Assembly (NCBI GenBank): GCA_031308135.1
Contig: JAHLJT010009436.1
Coordinates: 157,389,976 to 157,453,975 of the forward strand
Length of the DNA stretch: 64,000 nt
Source: Acheta domesticus
Lineage: Eukaryota > Arthropoda > Insecta > Orthoptera > Gryllidae
Reading direction: 5' to 3'
Position numbers and translations under genes: made by a program. Positions 22,957-33,983 of this stretch are shown here, piece by piece. The stretch's first letter is position 1; the number at the start of each line of letters is the position of its first letter. The notes under the pieces were generated by a model. The model saw only the letters and a program-made list of their open reading frames with translations, was not told the origin of the DNA and ran no database searches.

Positions 22957-23468
22957 GATTGATTAGTGATTCCGGGCGCGTCTACTGCTTAGGTCATTAG
23001 TCCCATAAGTAGGGCACTTTTTTCCTCTGGAGGTGGTGGTGATCTTCTCCCTCTGGATGGTGAGACCCGGCGCCAACCTACCGTCGGCTAGCGGGGCTTT
23101 TCCCCCACCAGTTATCTCCCACCAGCGGGGCACCGCCCCAGCCGGGACAAGCTGTAAGCTCCTGACTGTCTCCAGGCATGTGAAAGTGTAGTGCATGCAT
23201 GGGGTGAGAATAGATCAAGGAAGCGGAAGGAAAGATCGCGCAGGGTTCGTTCGTTAAGGTACTGCTCCGGTATTCGCCGGGTATTGATCGCAGAAACCAC
23301 GGAAAACTACCGATCAGAGCAGCCGGCCGCTAAAATCATTTTCGAGACAGCGACTGAATTCGAACTAGCTATCTAGCCAGTGTCGAAAACGCTGCCACCG
23401 TCGGGGCTGGAACCCTAAGGCCTCTCGGTCAGAAGCACTGCAGTAACAGTTGCTGCCTTGAGCCACCT
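22957..23468 (-). mobile_element. SINE-A copy, full length, minus strand
   Basis: A 512-bp copy: tail TTGATTGATTAG at 22957, then the complement of the 3' body (CACCAGCGGGGCACCGCCCC near 23120), the core (AAACCACGGAAAAC near 23294), the B-box complement GGAACCCTAAGGCC and the head complement GAGCCACCT ending at 23468. An AAT microsatellite follows about 30 bp after the head. Confidence 0.9.
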
Positions 23469-23497
23469 CTCCCTATCTCGCGTGAGACAAGAGCTCA

Positions 23498-23555
<58 letters not shown>

Positions 23556-23557
23556 AA
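23498..23557. repeat. (AAT)n microsatellite with AATGAT interruptions
   Basis: TAATAATAAT runs to about 23536, then alternates with GATAATGATAATG. Simple sequence on the 5' side of the minus-strand SINE-A. Confidence 0.93.
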
Positions 23558-23931
23558 CGTAAATTCATAACTAAAGGTATAAGGTATGAATCTTCTCCAA
23601 ACTGCAACTAGCTTCCTAAGGGATAGATGTAGTGACAGTTGATACATCTATGAAACGTGACACAGAATATGAGATGTACCCAATAAAGCGATGTCTTGAA
23701 CTTCGCAGTCCGCTGCATGACCTAGGAATTTCAAGCACTGTTTAAATAGGTTTTGCGAAGCGAGCTAAGACCTGCAGTTTTACTCCTCAGATCAGGCTGA
23801 ACTGGAGTATTGTTTTCATTATCCAGCTCAATAATATATTTTGAAAAACTTCTTGGAATGCCTCAAATTGTTACAGTTTCAAAAGATTCAAGAACTTTTT
23901 ATTGAATAAAACCTGATAAATCTGCCTCTAT
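23558..23931. other. AT-rich spacer, nothing recognised
   Basis: No coding or repeat signature seen. Confidence 0.45.
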
Positions 23932-24101
23932 ACTTCGATTTATTTGTAGTGGCACTTGACATAAGTCTGGTTTTAAATTGCCATCCAATTGGGATCTTGA
24001 ACATCACTGGAGTGACGTCACTAGAGTGACGTTCAAGCTCGCGATGGATGGCACCGTAGCAGCTAATTAATCGTCGAGTGCCATTATAAATAACTCGAAG
24101 T
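23932..24101. mobile_element. Fold-back element, copy 2 (family shared with 16251-16417)
   Basis: A 170-bp near-palindrome. The outer arms are ACTTCGATTTATTTGTAGTG and ATAACTCGAAGT with the intervening complement; the next pair is GGCACTTGACATAA and ATCGTCGAGTGCC. The inner arms are TTGCCATCCAATTGGGATCT and GATGGATGGCA. The centre is GAGTGACGTCACTAGAGTGACG. The inner word CAAGCTCGCGAT parallels CAAGCTCCCGAT of copy 1, and both begin with CTTCGATT. Confidence 0.78.
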
Positions 24102-24109
24102 GAAGTTAA

Positions 24110-24254
24110 AGTTCCGATGGCCGAAGTGTCGCTCCGGGACGACTGTGTCGGCCCTGCCGCCCGCCGCCCGCCAGGCTCCGAGAACGGGGTCAAGGTCGCA
24201 GCTCCGCGGGCAGCCTCTCCTCCGAGGCCTCCCTCCCGCGCCGAGGACCGGCTT
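24110..24254. other. GC-rich block before a SINE-A
   Basis: Short CpG-rich stretch (GCCGCCCGCCGCCCGCC and similar). The overlapping 76- and 61-codon frames run into the SINE and are not genes. Confidence 0.4.
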
Positions 24255-24732
24255 AGGTGGCTCAGTTGACGCCTCTGACCGGGAGGCCTTCAGGTTCCTC
24301 TCCCGACGGCGGCAGGAGTTTCCATATTAGCTGGAGAGCTAGCCGTTGTCTGGAGGAGAATTCTAGCGACCAGCTGTTCCCATCGGTAGTTTTCCGTGGT
24401 TGCACCGGTCAACTCCAGGCGAATGCCGGAACAGTACACTAACAATCGGGCCACGGACCTCACGCGATCTTTCTTGTTCTATCCTCTCCCTTACACTCAC
24501 ATGCACTATACTACCTCACTTGTCTGAAGAGCATTCGGAAGCCCAGTCGTAAAGTTAGAGCTTGTCCCGGCAGGGCGGCACTCCGTTGGTGGGAGAGCAA
24601 GGCGACGGGTAGGTCATCGCCGAATCTCGCCATCTAGAGAGGGAAGATTTCCTCCCGAGAAAAACATGCACTACACATACGGACTAACGACCTTAGTATT
24701 TGACGCGCCTGAAATCGCTAACCAATGAATGA
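24255..24732 (+). mobile_element. SINE-A copy with a shortened head
   Basis: Starts TTAGGTGGCTCAGTTGACGC, lacking about 30 bp of the usual head between the A-box region and CCTCTGACCGGGAGG. The core TAGTTTTCCGTGGTTGC, AGGCGAATGCCGGAACAGTA and the 3' body are present, ending CCTGAAATCGCTAACCAATG. Confidence 0.85.
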
Positions 24733-24734
24733 AC

Positions 24735-25010
24735 TACACTGAGGTCCTTGAAGACTATGACGATGGTCGTGATGATCCCTCTTCTCGTTGCTGGGTGACC
24801 CATGATGCATTGCTCGGCAAACCACTCGCCTTCCACCGCAGGAAACAGGGTTCGAACGCGGCCGGTCCGCGGCGAATTTGTGATGCACAGAGCGAAGTCG
24901 CTGCAAGTCTTGTCGGGGTTCTCCCGTTTACCCCGAAAATCCGTCACCGTCGGGACTCAAACCCTGGGACCTACCAATCAGAAACTGTATAGTGGCACCG
25001 TTTGTACTCA
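24735..25010 (-). mobile_element. SINE-like element, minus strand
   Basis: On the minus strand, GGTAGGTCCCAGGGTTTGAG then TCCCGACGG (near 24945-24975) is a B-box-type head in the same style as SINE-A, followed by ACGGATTTTCGGGG. The rest of the body is unlike SINE-A and contains a second B-box-like word (plus strand GGGTTCGAACGC near 24849). It may be a different family or a composite. The overlapping frames of 62 to 112 codons are incidental. Confidence 0.5.
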
Positions 25011-25039
25011 GCTGTCCGAAGGTGGAAGCATTGCTCCTG

Positions 25040-25505
25040 ACCCTGCAATGGCGCTGACGTGGAGATTCTGGAGTTCGACTCCTGAATGGAGGAATTTTCG
25101 ATACTACATATGTACGAGTAGCTGGAGCGAATTTAGTTGAGGACTGCAGGAGAATTCTGGCGGCCGGCTGCTGTGATCATTTGATTTTCTTTGTTTCTGC
25201 GATCAATTACAGAAAATGGCAGAGCAGAACCCTAAGCAAAGAGGTTAAGAATCTCGCGCCTTACACTCACATCTCCCTTACACACACACACACACACACT
25301 ACACACACACACACACACACTAATATGCATACACTACCTCACATGCCGGAAGCTTACAGGTGTTCCGGCTGGGGCGGTGCTCCACTTAGGGGAGAAACCT
25401 CTCAAGCCGCCGTGTAGGTCGGGGCCGGATCTCAAGTTTCACCGGGGTTGGAATACCACCACCTTCGTACAAACGTTTATTTCACTAACGAAACTAACGA
25501 CTGTA
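25040..25505 (+). mobile_element. SINE-A copy, diverged, with expanded (CA)n
   Basis: Recognised by CTGGAGTTCGACTCCTGAAT (B-box), AGAATTCTGGCGGCCGGCTG, GATCAATTACAG..AAATGGC and GGTCGGGGCCGGATCTC. The internal ACAC tract of the family is expanded into a microsatellite at 25278-25321. The end lies near the GACTGTAGCAGT text. Confidence 0.75.
25278..25321. repeat. (CA)n microsatellite inside SINE-A
   Basis: Two runs of ACACAC separated by CTAC, arising from the AC-rich middle of SINE-A. Confidence 0.9.
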
Positions 25506-25622
25506 GCAGTCGGCATGCCCGCGAACATCAATCGATGGCGGAGCACCGCTTCCCAGGGATGATGCGCTCGCCGCGAGGAGGAGCTCTTTGTCCTGCCCCC
25601 CTCCGCGTGCTGTCTTCTGGAG

Positions 25623-25896
25623 CAGCGCTTTCCAACTGGCGCCCGCGGCTGCTTTGAAAAATTTTATTGCACAAATCAAATACAATACAATTGCGCAATT
25701 CATCTTATTTTTATTTGATGCTATTTTAATTTTCTCGTTGAATGTACATTAATCGAGATTGAATAAAATTCGTAACTAATGTATATTTGTTTCAGTATAA
25801 TCTCAGTAGTAAGGGTGAAAACAATTTTAAATGACGGTGCGGCCCGCGACGTCACTAGAATTTTATATGTGGCCCATAAGCCCTTGAACAGCCCTG
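25623..25896. mobile_element. Short non-autonomous hAT-like element
   Basis: The ends are inverted: CAGCGCTTTCCAACTGG on the left, and CAGGGCTGTTCAAGGG on the minus strand at the right. CAG...-type termini with GGGCC-rich subterminal text are typical of hAT elements. The 8-bp flanks TTCTGGAG (25615-25622) and CTCTAGAG (25897-25904) match at 6 of 8 positions, fitting an aged hAT target duplication. No transposase is encoded. Confidence 0.7.
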
Positions 25897-25904
25897 CTCT
25901 AGAG

Positions 25905-26419
25905 GCTGCCCCTGTCCGCAGGACGAGTCCCATTTCGCGGCGCTACGCAAGGGGAAACCGTCATAACATTGTTTTTGTTTGTTTTTTGCGTATCAGTATT
26001 TGAAATTTATTCTCCAATTTGGCCTATATTTCATGTACGTTTGTAGCTTCAAAGTGTTAAACTTTCTTTCTGAATTGCATGGTCTCTCGAATCTCCATAC
26101 TTTGAGAAGTTGATCTGCTAAATAGTTTAGACAACTAGGCATGTCGCGTGCACTCTAGCCCACACAGGTTATTCGACAAAAGAGGGCACATAACCGAAAA
26201 ATATCCGAAAGATTCATATCCAAGTTAGACCTGTAATATGTAATAACAGACGCCGACGCTTTGGCCAAGAACCTACGACAATATTTGATATTTTAATTTA
26301 TTTGTAAATTGTCATTTGAAAGCGTGGTTAATTTTGTTTGTGTGTCGTATTATGTTTTTTGTTTGTCTTTCAATTTTGGATGAGGAAAATTTGAGGGAAG
26401 CTCAAATTTAAACAATTTG
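25905..26419. other. AT-rich spacer, nothing recognised
   Basis: No gene, RNA or repeat identified. Confidence 0.4.
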
Positions 26420-26439
26420 TTGTGTGGTGTTTTATTTTT

Positions 26440-26830
26440 ACGCGTGGACACGCTCGAGCGCACGGAACAGCGTGGTCGGTCGGAGCAGAAAGCGAGAGCG
26501 AGCGAGAGAGAACGAGGGAGAACGAGGAGCGGCGGCGGGCGCTTCAAAGCGGAATCAATGCTCCTGCGCGCCCCGCCCGCAGGTGGAGCTCCGTGGCAGC
26601 CGACTCCTAACGCGCACCCGCACACGCGCTCGCCCGAGACCGGGCAAACGAGCGGCCATCAAACTTACTATTCAACTCGTTATTACCCGGCGTCAACCGG
26701 GTATTTATTTATCCTACTCGTCTGTTAAGCTCCGCCCCGCCCAGTCTCCTTTCCGCTCCTCCCCCACGGGGAATCGCCGAACTGCATCCCGCGGTTTCCT
26801 TGAACCCCTGCTTCCCAGTTTCTTCAACTC
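26440..26830. other. GC/CpG-rich island with purine-rich GAGCGAGAGAG tract
   Basis: CpG-rich sequence containing AAAGCGAGAGCGAGCGAGAG and, farther on, a small hairpin ACCCGGCGTCAACCGGGT (near 26687-26704). Four overlapping frames of 62 to 142 codons give Arg/Ser/Pro-rich text on both strands without domains. The region from 26930 to 26990 has spaced CCATTCA words. Confidence 0.45.
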
Positions 26831-27080
26831 TGCTTCACTTTTCGTTACCTGAGACAGCATAGTCCGACTTCATCCCGTCTCGTTCATCCGGTGTTTCGGA
26901 AGGACTGGACGTTTTCGTTAAGTATCCATTCAACCATCCATTCAGCGCAATCCATTCACAACATCTATTCAGCGTAAATAGATGTACTCACTCCAGTCCA
27001 CAGAAAAGCTCGAACACAAGTAAACTTGTGTGACGTATTGAAGTATATATCACACTGCGTTGAAGATAACAATATTTTCA

Positions 27081-27086
27081 TTTATT
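27081..27086 (-). promoter_or_regulatory. Candidate poly(A) signal, minus strand
   Basis: AATAAA on the minus strand lies about 30 bp downstream of the stop codon of the 27115-27525 minus-strand frame. It is suggestive only because of that position; AATAAA is common in AT-rich DNA. Confidence 0.3.
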
Positions 27087-27114
27087 TACAAAGAAACGTA
27101 ACAGGTAAAGAAAT

Positions 27115-27525
27115 TTACAAATATTGATCAGACCCCTGCAACCTTTTTCTTTCCCTTAGCCGCAAAAACCCCGTGACCGTCCCTAGGTCTACAGTCCAGT
27201 GCCACTGCCCTAAAGCAGGTTTCAAGTGTGATGTGATGCTATCGGACGTTAAGTTCCCGGTAACCAACGTACCTACATGGCCTGGCGCCAAACCGGTCTC
27301 CGCCCCGAAAACCACGTGCTGGAGTGCACTGGAGATCCCACCCAGCCTCTCTGCTAACAGCTCTACGAATCTATCTGAATCTCCGCGAGCGCAGAAAGCG
27401 CTCGCCGTATATACACCCCCGTCTCCCCCTTCCGGCTCCATGCTGTCGGCGTCCCCAGGCTCGATGGCTAACCAATTCCAGGGGTCTTGCACAATCGTCC
27501 CAGACTCGCCACTAACCTTTCTCAA
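27115..27525 (-). CDS. Unidentified open frame, possible terminal exon or transposon fragment
   Basis: A 136-codon frame on the minus strand with balanced amino-acid composition (for example SDRFVELLAERLGGISSA) that does not look like simple sequence. It is open upstream only to a stop at 27529-27531 and contains no ATG near its beginning; the listed start is a TTG. Thus if real it would have to be a spliced 3' exon or a fragment. AG is present upstream (GTTGAGAAAG), but so is a donor-like AAGGTTAGT. The stop is followed by AATAAA on the same strand. I do not recognise the protein. A chance frame in GC-rich DNA is the main alternative, and the opposite strand also has a 175-codon frame. Confidence 0.25.
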   Translation of the reverse strand: MRKVSGESGTIVQDPWNWLAIEPGDADSMEPEGGDGGVYTASAFCARGDSDRFVELLAERLGGISSALQHVVFGAETGLAPGHVGTLVTGNLTSDSITSHLKPALGQWHWTVDLGTVTGFLRLRERKRLQGSDQYL

Positions 27526-29920
27526 CAGTTATGTTTGCGTGGGTTTTTTTTCCCTGGAGCAGTCACATCCTGGCGTCTCTATTTTTAGCTCAGGTGCGCC
27601 ATTCCACCACAGCTTCCGGCTTAGGCATGTCGCCCGCTTGAAAGCGTGCCACAACGCCACACTTGGCAGAATCTTCGGAATTTGTATGTCAAGTCAGTGA
27701 GGTAAGAAGTCTCTCATGATAGGATATTTCAACTTGTTTTGTTTTGACAGTGTTTGAAGTGCAGTTTTCAACTCTGGCCGTCCTCTAACAGGGCGCGCAA
27801 ATGTTTCTTGGAAACAGAAGAGGATCAATATAATAGCAAGTAGACCACGCTAAACGCAAAAATCAATCCTTATCCTAAGGAGGGGATGCAGTCGGGGTAT
27901 TTAAAGGGCTTAGGGAAAGTTGACCGTGGGATGCAGTCGGTATTCGCCCGCGCCCTGCCCTCGACCCCTTCACCGTTCCTTCCTCGCCGCTTCGCCGCCC
28001 AGCCCGCGGCTGTCCCGCGTCGCCCGGCACCAAGGCCGATGCGGAATGCATTAAAATAAATTTGCTTAAAACACAGATTTGGGGACGGCGCTTTGAATAA
28101 CATCTCCACACTTCTCTAACATCTCTCTCACACACACACACTCATACAATTTTTTTCTCGGTCGCCCATACGTATTAGGGCAAAGTTTTGATAAAGTTGC
28201 TCCAAGCGCTCCAGAGATAGGTTGTAATAATACACGGATCTCGAAAGTTAACATACTGAATCTAAGGAGGCTACTTTACTGTTATCTCTATTACAGCAAA
28301 ATAACTTAATAAGACTGAATTTAAGAGAGAAAAAAGTTTTACCATGTAGGCGAGAGAGAACCATAGAATTGTTTTCATATTTTGTGTGGATAATTGTTTG
28401 GTATCCATTACAGCTATATAAACCAATCCCTTTTCACTGCAAATAATCATTTCTCTTTAATTCAGGGCACAAGCAACATAAAGAAGGACATAATTCAAAA
28501 ACAAAACAAACAAACGAAAATACGATTAAGCCCATTAGCACCCTTTCATCAAATGGAAACGAGTTGGTTCATCTCGGTGAATTGGCGTTCGCGTGGAGCT
28601 TCGCCTTAAATTGAGCGTGCTCTGCGCAGCAGCACTGAAAGCAATTGGAAATCACCATGCCCGTCATTACGCCATTAGCAAAGCGTCCCCATCCATCACG
28701 CGGCCCCCGGAGAGACGATGAATACTTCATCGCCCCGCGTCGCCCGCCCGGGGGCCGTGCGCGCAGGGCGTCGCGTCTGCGCTGAAAGACAGCGCCGACG
28801 CGGATGGATGATGCACTTTCGACAACGCAGCACCTGCTTCCAGCGCTGTGATACGCGGGTGCCACAAGCACTTTGCAAGATGCGTTTACTTGATCGGCGC
28901 TGCTCTCAATGGATACTTATCCGAGCAACGTGCTCATAAATTCAAATCAGGGGCGGAAGCAATATGAGGGCGGGGGACCTGTGGCGAACTCGTGAACGTA
29001 TCAATTATATTCGTATGTACTCCCCTCTTTAAAAATTACAAGAGACATTTAGCAAGAGAAGCTAATATTCCGAAGCGTATTTCTATGATCTTGCATATTT
29101 TTGTCATTTGCTTCAATGCATAGGTAAATGCAATTTCTTGACTTATGGTTAGAATTGGATGCTGTATACGTAGATTATTATGTTAGTGCATATTTGGCTG
29201 ATTTTTCCTCTTGGAGAAAATTCCTGTAATTATACGAGCATATTTTGCATATTTCGTTAAAATGTAGACCTATCACTAAAACGTTTCAACTTTTCATACG
29301 ATCTATTTATTTGTGAGCTTTCATTGATTAGAAAGAGCTAGTCAAAGTTTGCTTTATTTCCCTTCCCTACAGAATTAGTAAACTTGCCCTAATGTAGGAT
29401 ATTTCTTGATATATTTTTTTAATACTGACAGAAGAAATGTAGCAAGACAAACAATGTAGTTCACTAAGATGAATATTTACATCAATTATTACTCACGCAA
29501 AGTAAGGTAGATTACATTATGTTTGTACAAAAATATATATTTTCATTCCAAGCATGCTCTTCTTGTTTATCCTCTTCTTTATCAAAACATGTTTAAACAG
29601 AAAATTAACTATTATTAATTTTAATTGCAAATTGAAGTTCATATTTTAGAACTTTTGCTTCATAAATGCACATATTAAAAACATATTTCAAGATGTTTAC
29701 GGCATAAAGATCCTCTTCCTACTAATTATGCATTAAGAGTTATATTAAGACACTTATAAAGCAATTCTTCACATTAATTTCGATTGTGCTCAGTCGAGAT
29801 TGCACGTTAGCCAAGATACACGTTCTCGTAGTGCGGCAAACGTTTTTCTACTTAATGGAGGTCAAGCAAAAATAGAGAATCGGCCCTACACCTGGCTATA
29901 AAGATGGGAAGGGAAAATGA
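27526..29920. other. Mixed DNA with GC islands at 27940-28030 and 28680-28870
   Basis: GC-rich blocks separated by AT-rich DNA; frames inside them (up to 100 codons, both strands) have no motif. The 28680-28870 island (CGCGGCCCCCGG, CCCGCCCGGGGG) lies close to CATTACGCCATTAGCAAAG. A short CA run is at 28130-28145. From 28940 onwards the sequence is AT-rich and featureless. Confidence 0.4.
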
Positions 29921-29990
29921 ATGGGAAAGGAAGAATTGCGCGCAGACCACATCCCTTTATTTAAGGTAACACTCCGGCATGGGCCTAGAA
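29921..29990 (-). mobile_element. SINE-A core fragment, minus strand
   Basis: GGAAAGGAAGAATTGCGCGC, then ..ACC..ATCCCTTTATTTAAGG-type text and TAACACTCCGGCATG, correspond to the complement of the SINE-A segment CATGCCGGAGTGTTA...GCGCGCAATTCTTCC. Only this middle part is recognisable. Confidence 0.5.
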
Positions 29991-31580
29991 TTAACATTAA
30001 GCAAATTGTAATGTGTCTTCATTGTTACGTAGTGTAAGTATTATCACTGATACCGGTGCACATTAATTTCATACGAGATAGTTACATTAGACAATAACAT
30101 AACGTTGATTTTCTTGTTTTTCCCGAGATGTTCAGTTAATATCGAATCGAGACCCTTAGAACAGTTTCTGAATTCAAGCCTGTTAATTAATCAGAATTGC
30201 TTAACGTGGAAAAGGGTACGTCTGGGGAGTTAAAAAAAAGGTGGTGTATACTTGGCGTTTTGAACCGTTTCGGCGGAGTTGCGCACATCAACAATTTCTA
30301 AGATGTATACAATTGATCTCTGAAGACGCCGTGGCATTTCCTTGGAAACAACAAACCGCAATGCCTGCGAGGCAAGAAATGCACTGTCGAGCGCTGTGAT
30401 ATTTTCCTTTCCCTCGCCGAGTGCGAGGCGAGCGATGTGGTGTTTGGCAGCCCCTGGAGGGTCGCCCTCCGTCTCCGCCGCACAGTTGGGCGAAACAAGG
30501 GCGAAACGCCTGGCGTACCGTGGTGTCAGGGATTCGGAACCAAGCATTCACAACCACGAAGTCGTTTTTAAAACTCTTTGTTTATTACTCAAATAACCTT
30601 CGTCCGTCACTTACGTTTAGACCACTTCTGGTCCACCCATCGACGCAAATGAGGTGACATTCGACGTGTGTCGGTCTCCACATGGATCCCTGGGTCTCCT
30701 CCAACTGACCATTGTTTTGCTGATCTCTCTAGATGAATCCAAGAGATTTCTTAAACACATGTGTTTTTTAAGTAATTAAAACACTTTTGGGGTGATTTAC
30801 GGCACCTCCAGTTGTCACCAATAACTCGTTCGATTCCTCTGGACAAATCAAGTCAATTGATACGAATTCACAGAAACAGATTCTTAGGCGGTACTCTCTA
30901 GGATATTTTGGAAGAATTTTAGGAAAACACGTATTTATTATTCTTACACTGCACCTACCGAACGCTAGAGAAACGTCATAAATTTTTAGTCTTTTTCCGG
31001 CATTTACACATCAATCGATACGAGTTGATTGACAATCGATTTGCACATGAATTGATTTCGGTGCGATCAATTTCCAGTCAGATATTTCCAGAATATTCTG
31101 TATGAATTTAAGAGAAAACATGAATTTGGGGAGTTAAAGAGATTTACAGTGCTGAGCCTGAAAGGCTGTAGATAATTACTGCATTCTCGGCTTAACATGA
31201 ATCAAGATGATACATTGATAATTTTTCATTATTTTGTCGATGTTTAACCTACTAATGAAATGAAACAGGAATTTTAAGAATACTTGTATCGAACCTTGTT
31301 CAGGAACCTGTTTCTGGGGATAGACAAGTCAGGGAACGTTATTATTTTTAAAATGTATTTTTAATATGAACTTGCGTAGCACAAAAAATGTGCCAACAAG
31401 AGGCGAGGCTAAGATAATAAAGAATTTTTGAACAATTAAGAAAAATTAAAAATGTAATGTCACAGAAAAATATTTAAATTAATTTCGCTCTTATTATAAT
31501 CACAGAGGAAAGATATAGTCTTTCCCTTATATTAGAATAACACCCCAAAGAAGTGAACGTCCCGACTGGAACCTAGCTGT
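29991..31580. other. Unassigned DNA
   Basis: Mostly AT-rich. Overlapping frames at 30230-30657 (66 to 105 codons on both strands) reflect a locally GC-richer block without motifs. Short inverted words around 31010-31080 (ATCAATCGATACGAG, TTGATTGACAATCGAT) give weak local folds. No gene recognised. Confidence 0.4.
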
Positions 31581-31589
31581 TGCTTTTTT

Positions 31590-31810
31590 CTCTTTGGCCT
31601 CGTGACCCGGAGTGCCGCGCGTTCGATTCCCTCCTGGGGCGCAGAGGGGAACCGTCTTCGGCTGAGAGAAGCTCGAGAAAAACTAACATATAATCGAGAT
31701 GCATTCGCACCAGATGTTGTAGTTGCGCGCTAATGAATGGAGCTGAAGTCCGCAATTGAAGCGTGGATCAGAAAGTCCCAGGTTCGCGCTTCGGGGCAGT
31801 TGACGATTTA
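31590..31810 (+). mobile_element. tRNA-like SINE-type sequence
   Basis: GGCCTCGTGACCCGGAGTGC followed by CGCGTTCGATTCCCTCC (B-box, near 31620) fits a tRNA-derived head. A second B-box-like word (CCAGGTTCGCGCTTCGG) occurs near 31780. The body does not match the other families, and neither boundary is clear. Confidence 0.35.
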
Positions 31811-32084
31811 CCACGCCAGCTGCTTTGCTGGTTCGCACGTCACCGCTGCCTCAAAGAGAATACTACGTCGTGCGGCTGTTCTGGTCGGTCTCTTCCGCAC
31901 TTCACTTCCGGACTGAACCTCAGACAACTGCTCGTAGGCGACGCGCGATCTTTGCTTCTCCACCCTGCCTTCACTCCCAGCCCTCGAGTCGATCGAAGGA
32001 CTCCTGGATGGGGGCCCTTCCAGAGAGGAGGAGGTCAGCTCAGAGTCCAACCTCGATCATCCTTGTGATCAACCTTGCGACATC

Positions 32085-32365
32085 AAAGAGGGAGATTACA
32101 AGAGAGAACGACAGCAAGAGCAACAGAGAGAGAGAGAGAGAAAGAGAAAGAGAGAGATAAGGGAAGAGAGCAAGACGGACGGAAATAGTGTGATGTGTAT
32201 GTGATAAAAGTGAATAGGAGGGAAAAATGCGATTACGAGAGAATAGGATAGAGAAGATGCAGGTACAGAGAATAAAAGAGAATGCAAGAACGAGAGGGAC
32301 TAAGAGAGACCGAAAGGGAGAGGGAAAAAAACGCGAGGGAATAAAAGAGAGAGGGAGAACACAGA
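32085..32365 (+). repeat. GA-rich low-complexity tract
   Basis: Polypurine-rich on the plus strand: AGAGAGAGAGAGAAAGAGAA at about 32130 and related AGAGGGAGAGG text to 32360. The minus-strand frames through it read Ser/Leu/Phe-rich repeats and are artefacts. Confidence 0.8.
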
Positions 32366-32384
32366 GCGAAAGTGCGGCCTTGGG

Positions 32385-32550
32385 AGCACTGTGGGCGCGG
32401 CGCGTAGGCTGGTCGTGCTTCCGGTGCGGAGGCGGAGGCGGTGGCGAGGGCGGAGGGCCCTCCAAGGACGTCGCCCTTGCGGGGGACCAAGGCTTTGTTG
32501 GGGGAGGGAGCGCCCCGCTGAGGCCCTTCGGCGCAGGCCAAGCCCTTTTC
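32385..32550. other. GC-rich island after the GA tract
   Basis: GGAGGCGGAGGCGGTGGCG-type sequence. Frames of 100 to 128 codons cross it in several phases, with no domain. Confidence 0.4.
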
Positions 32551-32699
32551 GCCTATTGTCCGAAACACAAACAAAACACCACAGAAAGACCACATTTCTG
32601 TCAAAGAACTTAACTTATCGCTTAAGGCCTGTATTTTCCAGTTTAAACCACTTCACTTCATTTGTGGCGCTGTTGACTGGTGAAAGTAAATGATTTTTC

Positions 32700-33630
32700 T
32701 TTGTGGAGATTCTCTATGCGTCATCCCAGAAATCTTCTAAAACGCACTTAAGTTGCATAGAATAGATGTAAATATCGTACTGGACCGCAAATAATGTAGC
32801 TTCCGAAGTAAGCTCCAAGGGAAAAAAGTACAATCCCGATATGTACGCGTTATTGGGTTCGCGAAATAGAAGAAAAAACAACTTTAAATAAATTCAACCG
32901 AAAAATAACTATTTCTTTTTTCTATCCACCATACATCCGGAGTCACTTACCTAAAGAATTTTCTTTCGTCCCATTTATTTTCTTATTGCGATTACTATCA
33001 TCATACGTAAGGAATCATACATCAATCGTAAGGAAACAAACATTCTAATATATTGTTTCTTCACATACTACGGTGATATGGGTCACACATTTTAATTGAA
33101 GTAATTAAATTTTAATTAATTATATCAATATTTATTAATTTATTTTCTGTGGCTGCTTCCGTATTTTCAACCTCGTTATTTTCTTTCTTTTCCTTTTCTA
33201 CGATAGGATCATTGCCTTCAACACTGTACATTTGAAGTGCGTACTGTACAGGAGGAAATGTAAATTCTTTAATATTTTGGAAGTTCGCGAATTTATGCCG
33301 TTGTTTATCTTTTCACTGTTGAAATTTTGATCATCTTTGGCGTATTTTCAGACCAATTGTCTGAATGAAAAAATCTTAACGATTTTCTGAGGTCCCTTTC
33401 TGGGTTTTGTTAAGCATATTCGAAGATTCATTACAATGCCATATCTTTGATAATACAACAGAACAACACAGCTGACTCAGAAACCTTGGAAGTGATCTTA
33501 TTATGTGTTTCAGAAAAATGTAGAAGGGACGTGAGTTCTTCTCTTCCATCTCGCGACCTAAATGGTTCATTCCTTCCATCTCTAAGAAAAATGAACAAAT
33601 AATTGTCACATTTATTTTAAAGTTCACAGG
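32700..33630. other. AT-rich DNA, nothing recognised
   Basis: No gene or repeat seen; an 83-codon minus frame at 33376-33627 shows no motif. Confidence 0.45.
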
Positions 33631-33635
33631 GCTTG

Positions 33636-33700
33636 CGTCGTTAGCCGGACTGCAACAGTCGCCTAGGGTAATGCAGTTCGAGTCTCCGTGGTCTTGGAAC
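33636..33700 (+). mobile_element. Possible tRNA-like SINE head
   Basis: TCGTTAGCCGGACTGCAAC followed by GGTAATGCAGTTCGAGTCTC has A- and B-box-like words at roughly tRNA spacing. The sequence beyond it matches nothing else in the window. Confidence 0.3.
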
Positions 33701-33983
33701 CCCGAGTACTAATGGCGCTGTCCCATTAGGGAAAGAGAGAAAAGGTTAAAATAAACGGAACAATGAAAACTCAATAAGCTCAGCCGCCTGTTCGCTGTAT
33801 CCGAAATAAAATCCTGCATAAAGTAATAGGGTAACATCCACAGACGTGGTTAGTCCCTTCCGGTCCACCAATCTAGCAAAGTAAATCACGTGAAAGTCCA
33901 CGAGTCTCAACCCGCTGGTGGGAACTGACCACTGCTTTTTATAGTTTCAATTCACATACGTTGGTAAATGCTATTAATATATG

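Noticed and set aside
24693..25140. Frames of 62 to 112 codons on both strands
   Set aside because: They lie within SINE-like sequence with B-box words and share no protein motif.
27173..27700. 175-codon plus-strand frame opposite the minus-strand candidate
   Set aside because: Antisense to a frame that has a better 3' context; its text is Ser/Pro-rich without motifs, and it may just mirror the GC-rich composition.
32040..32693. Frames of 97 to 141 codons across the GA tract and GC island
   Set aside because: Ser/Leu/Phe- or Arg/Glu-rich simple sequence created by (GA)n; several frames overlap in conflicting phases.
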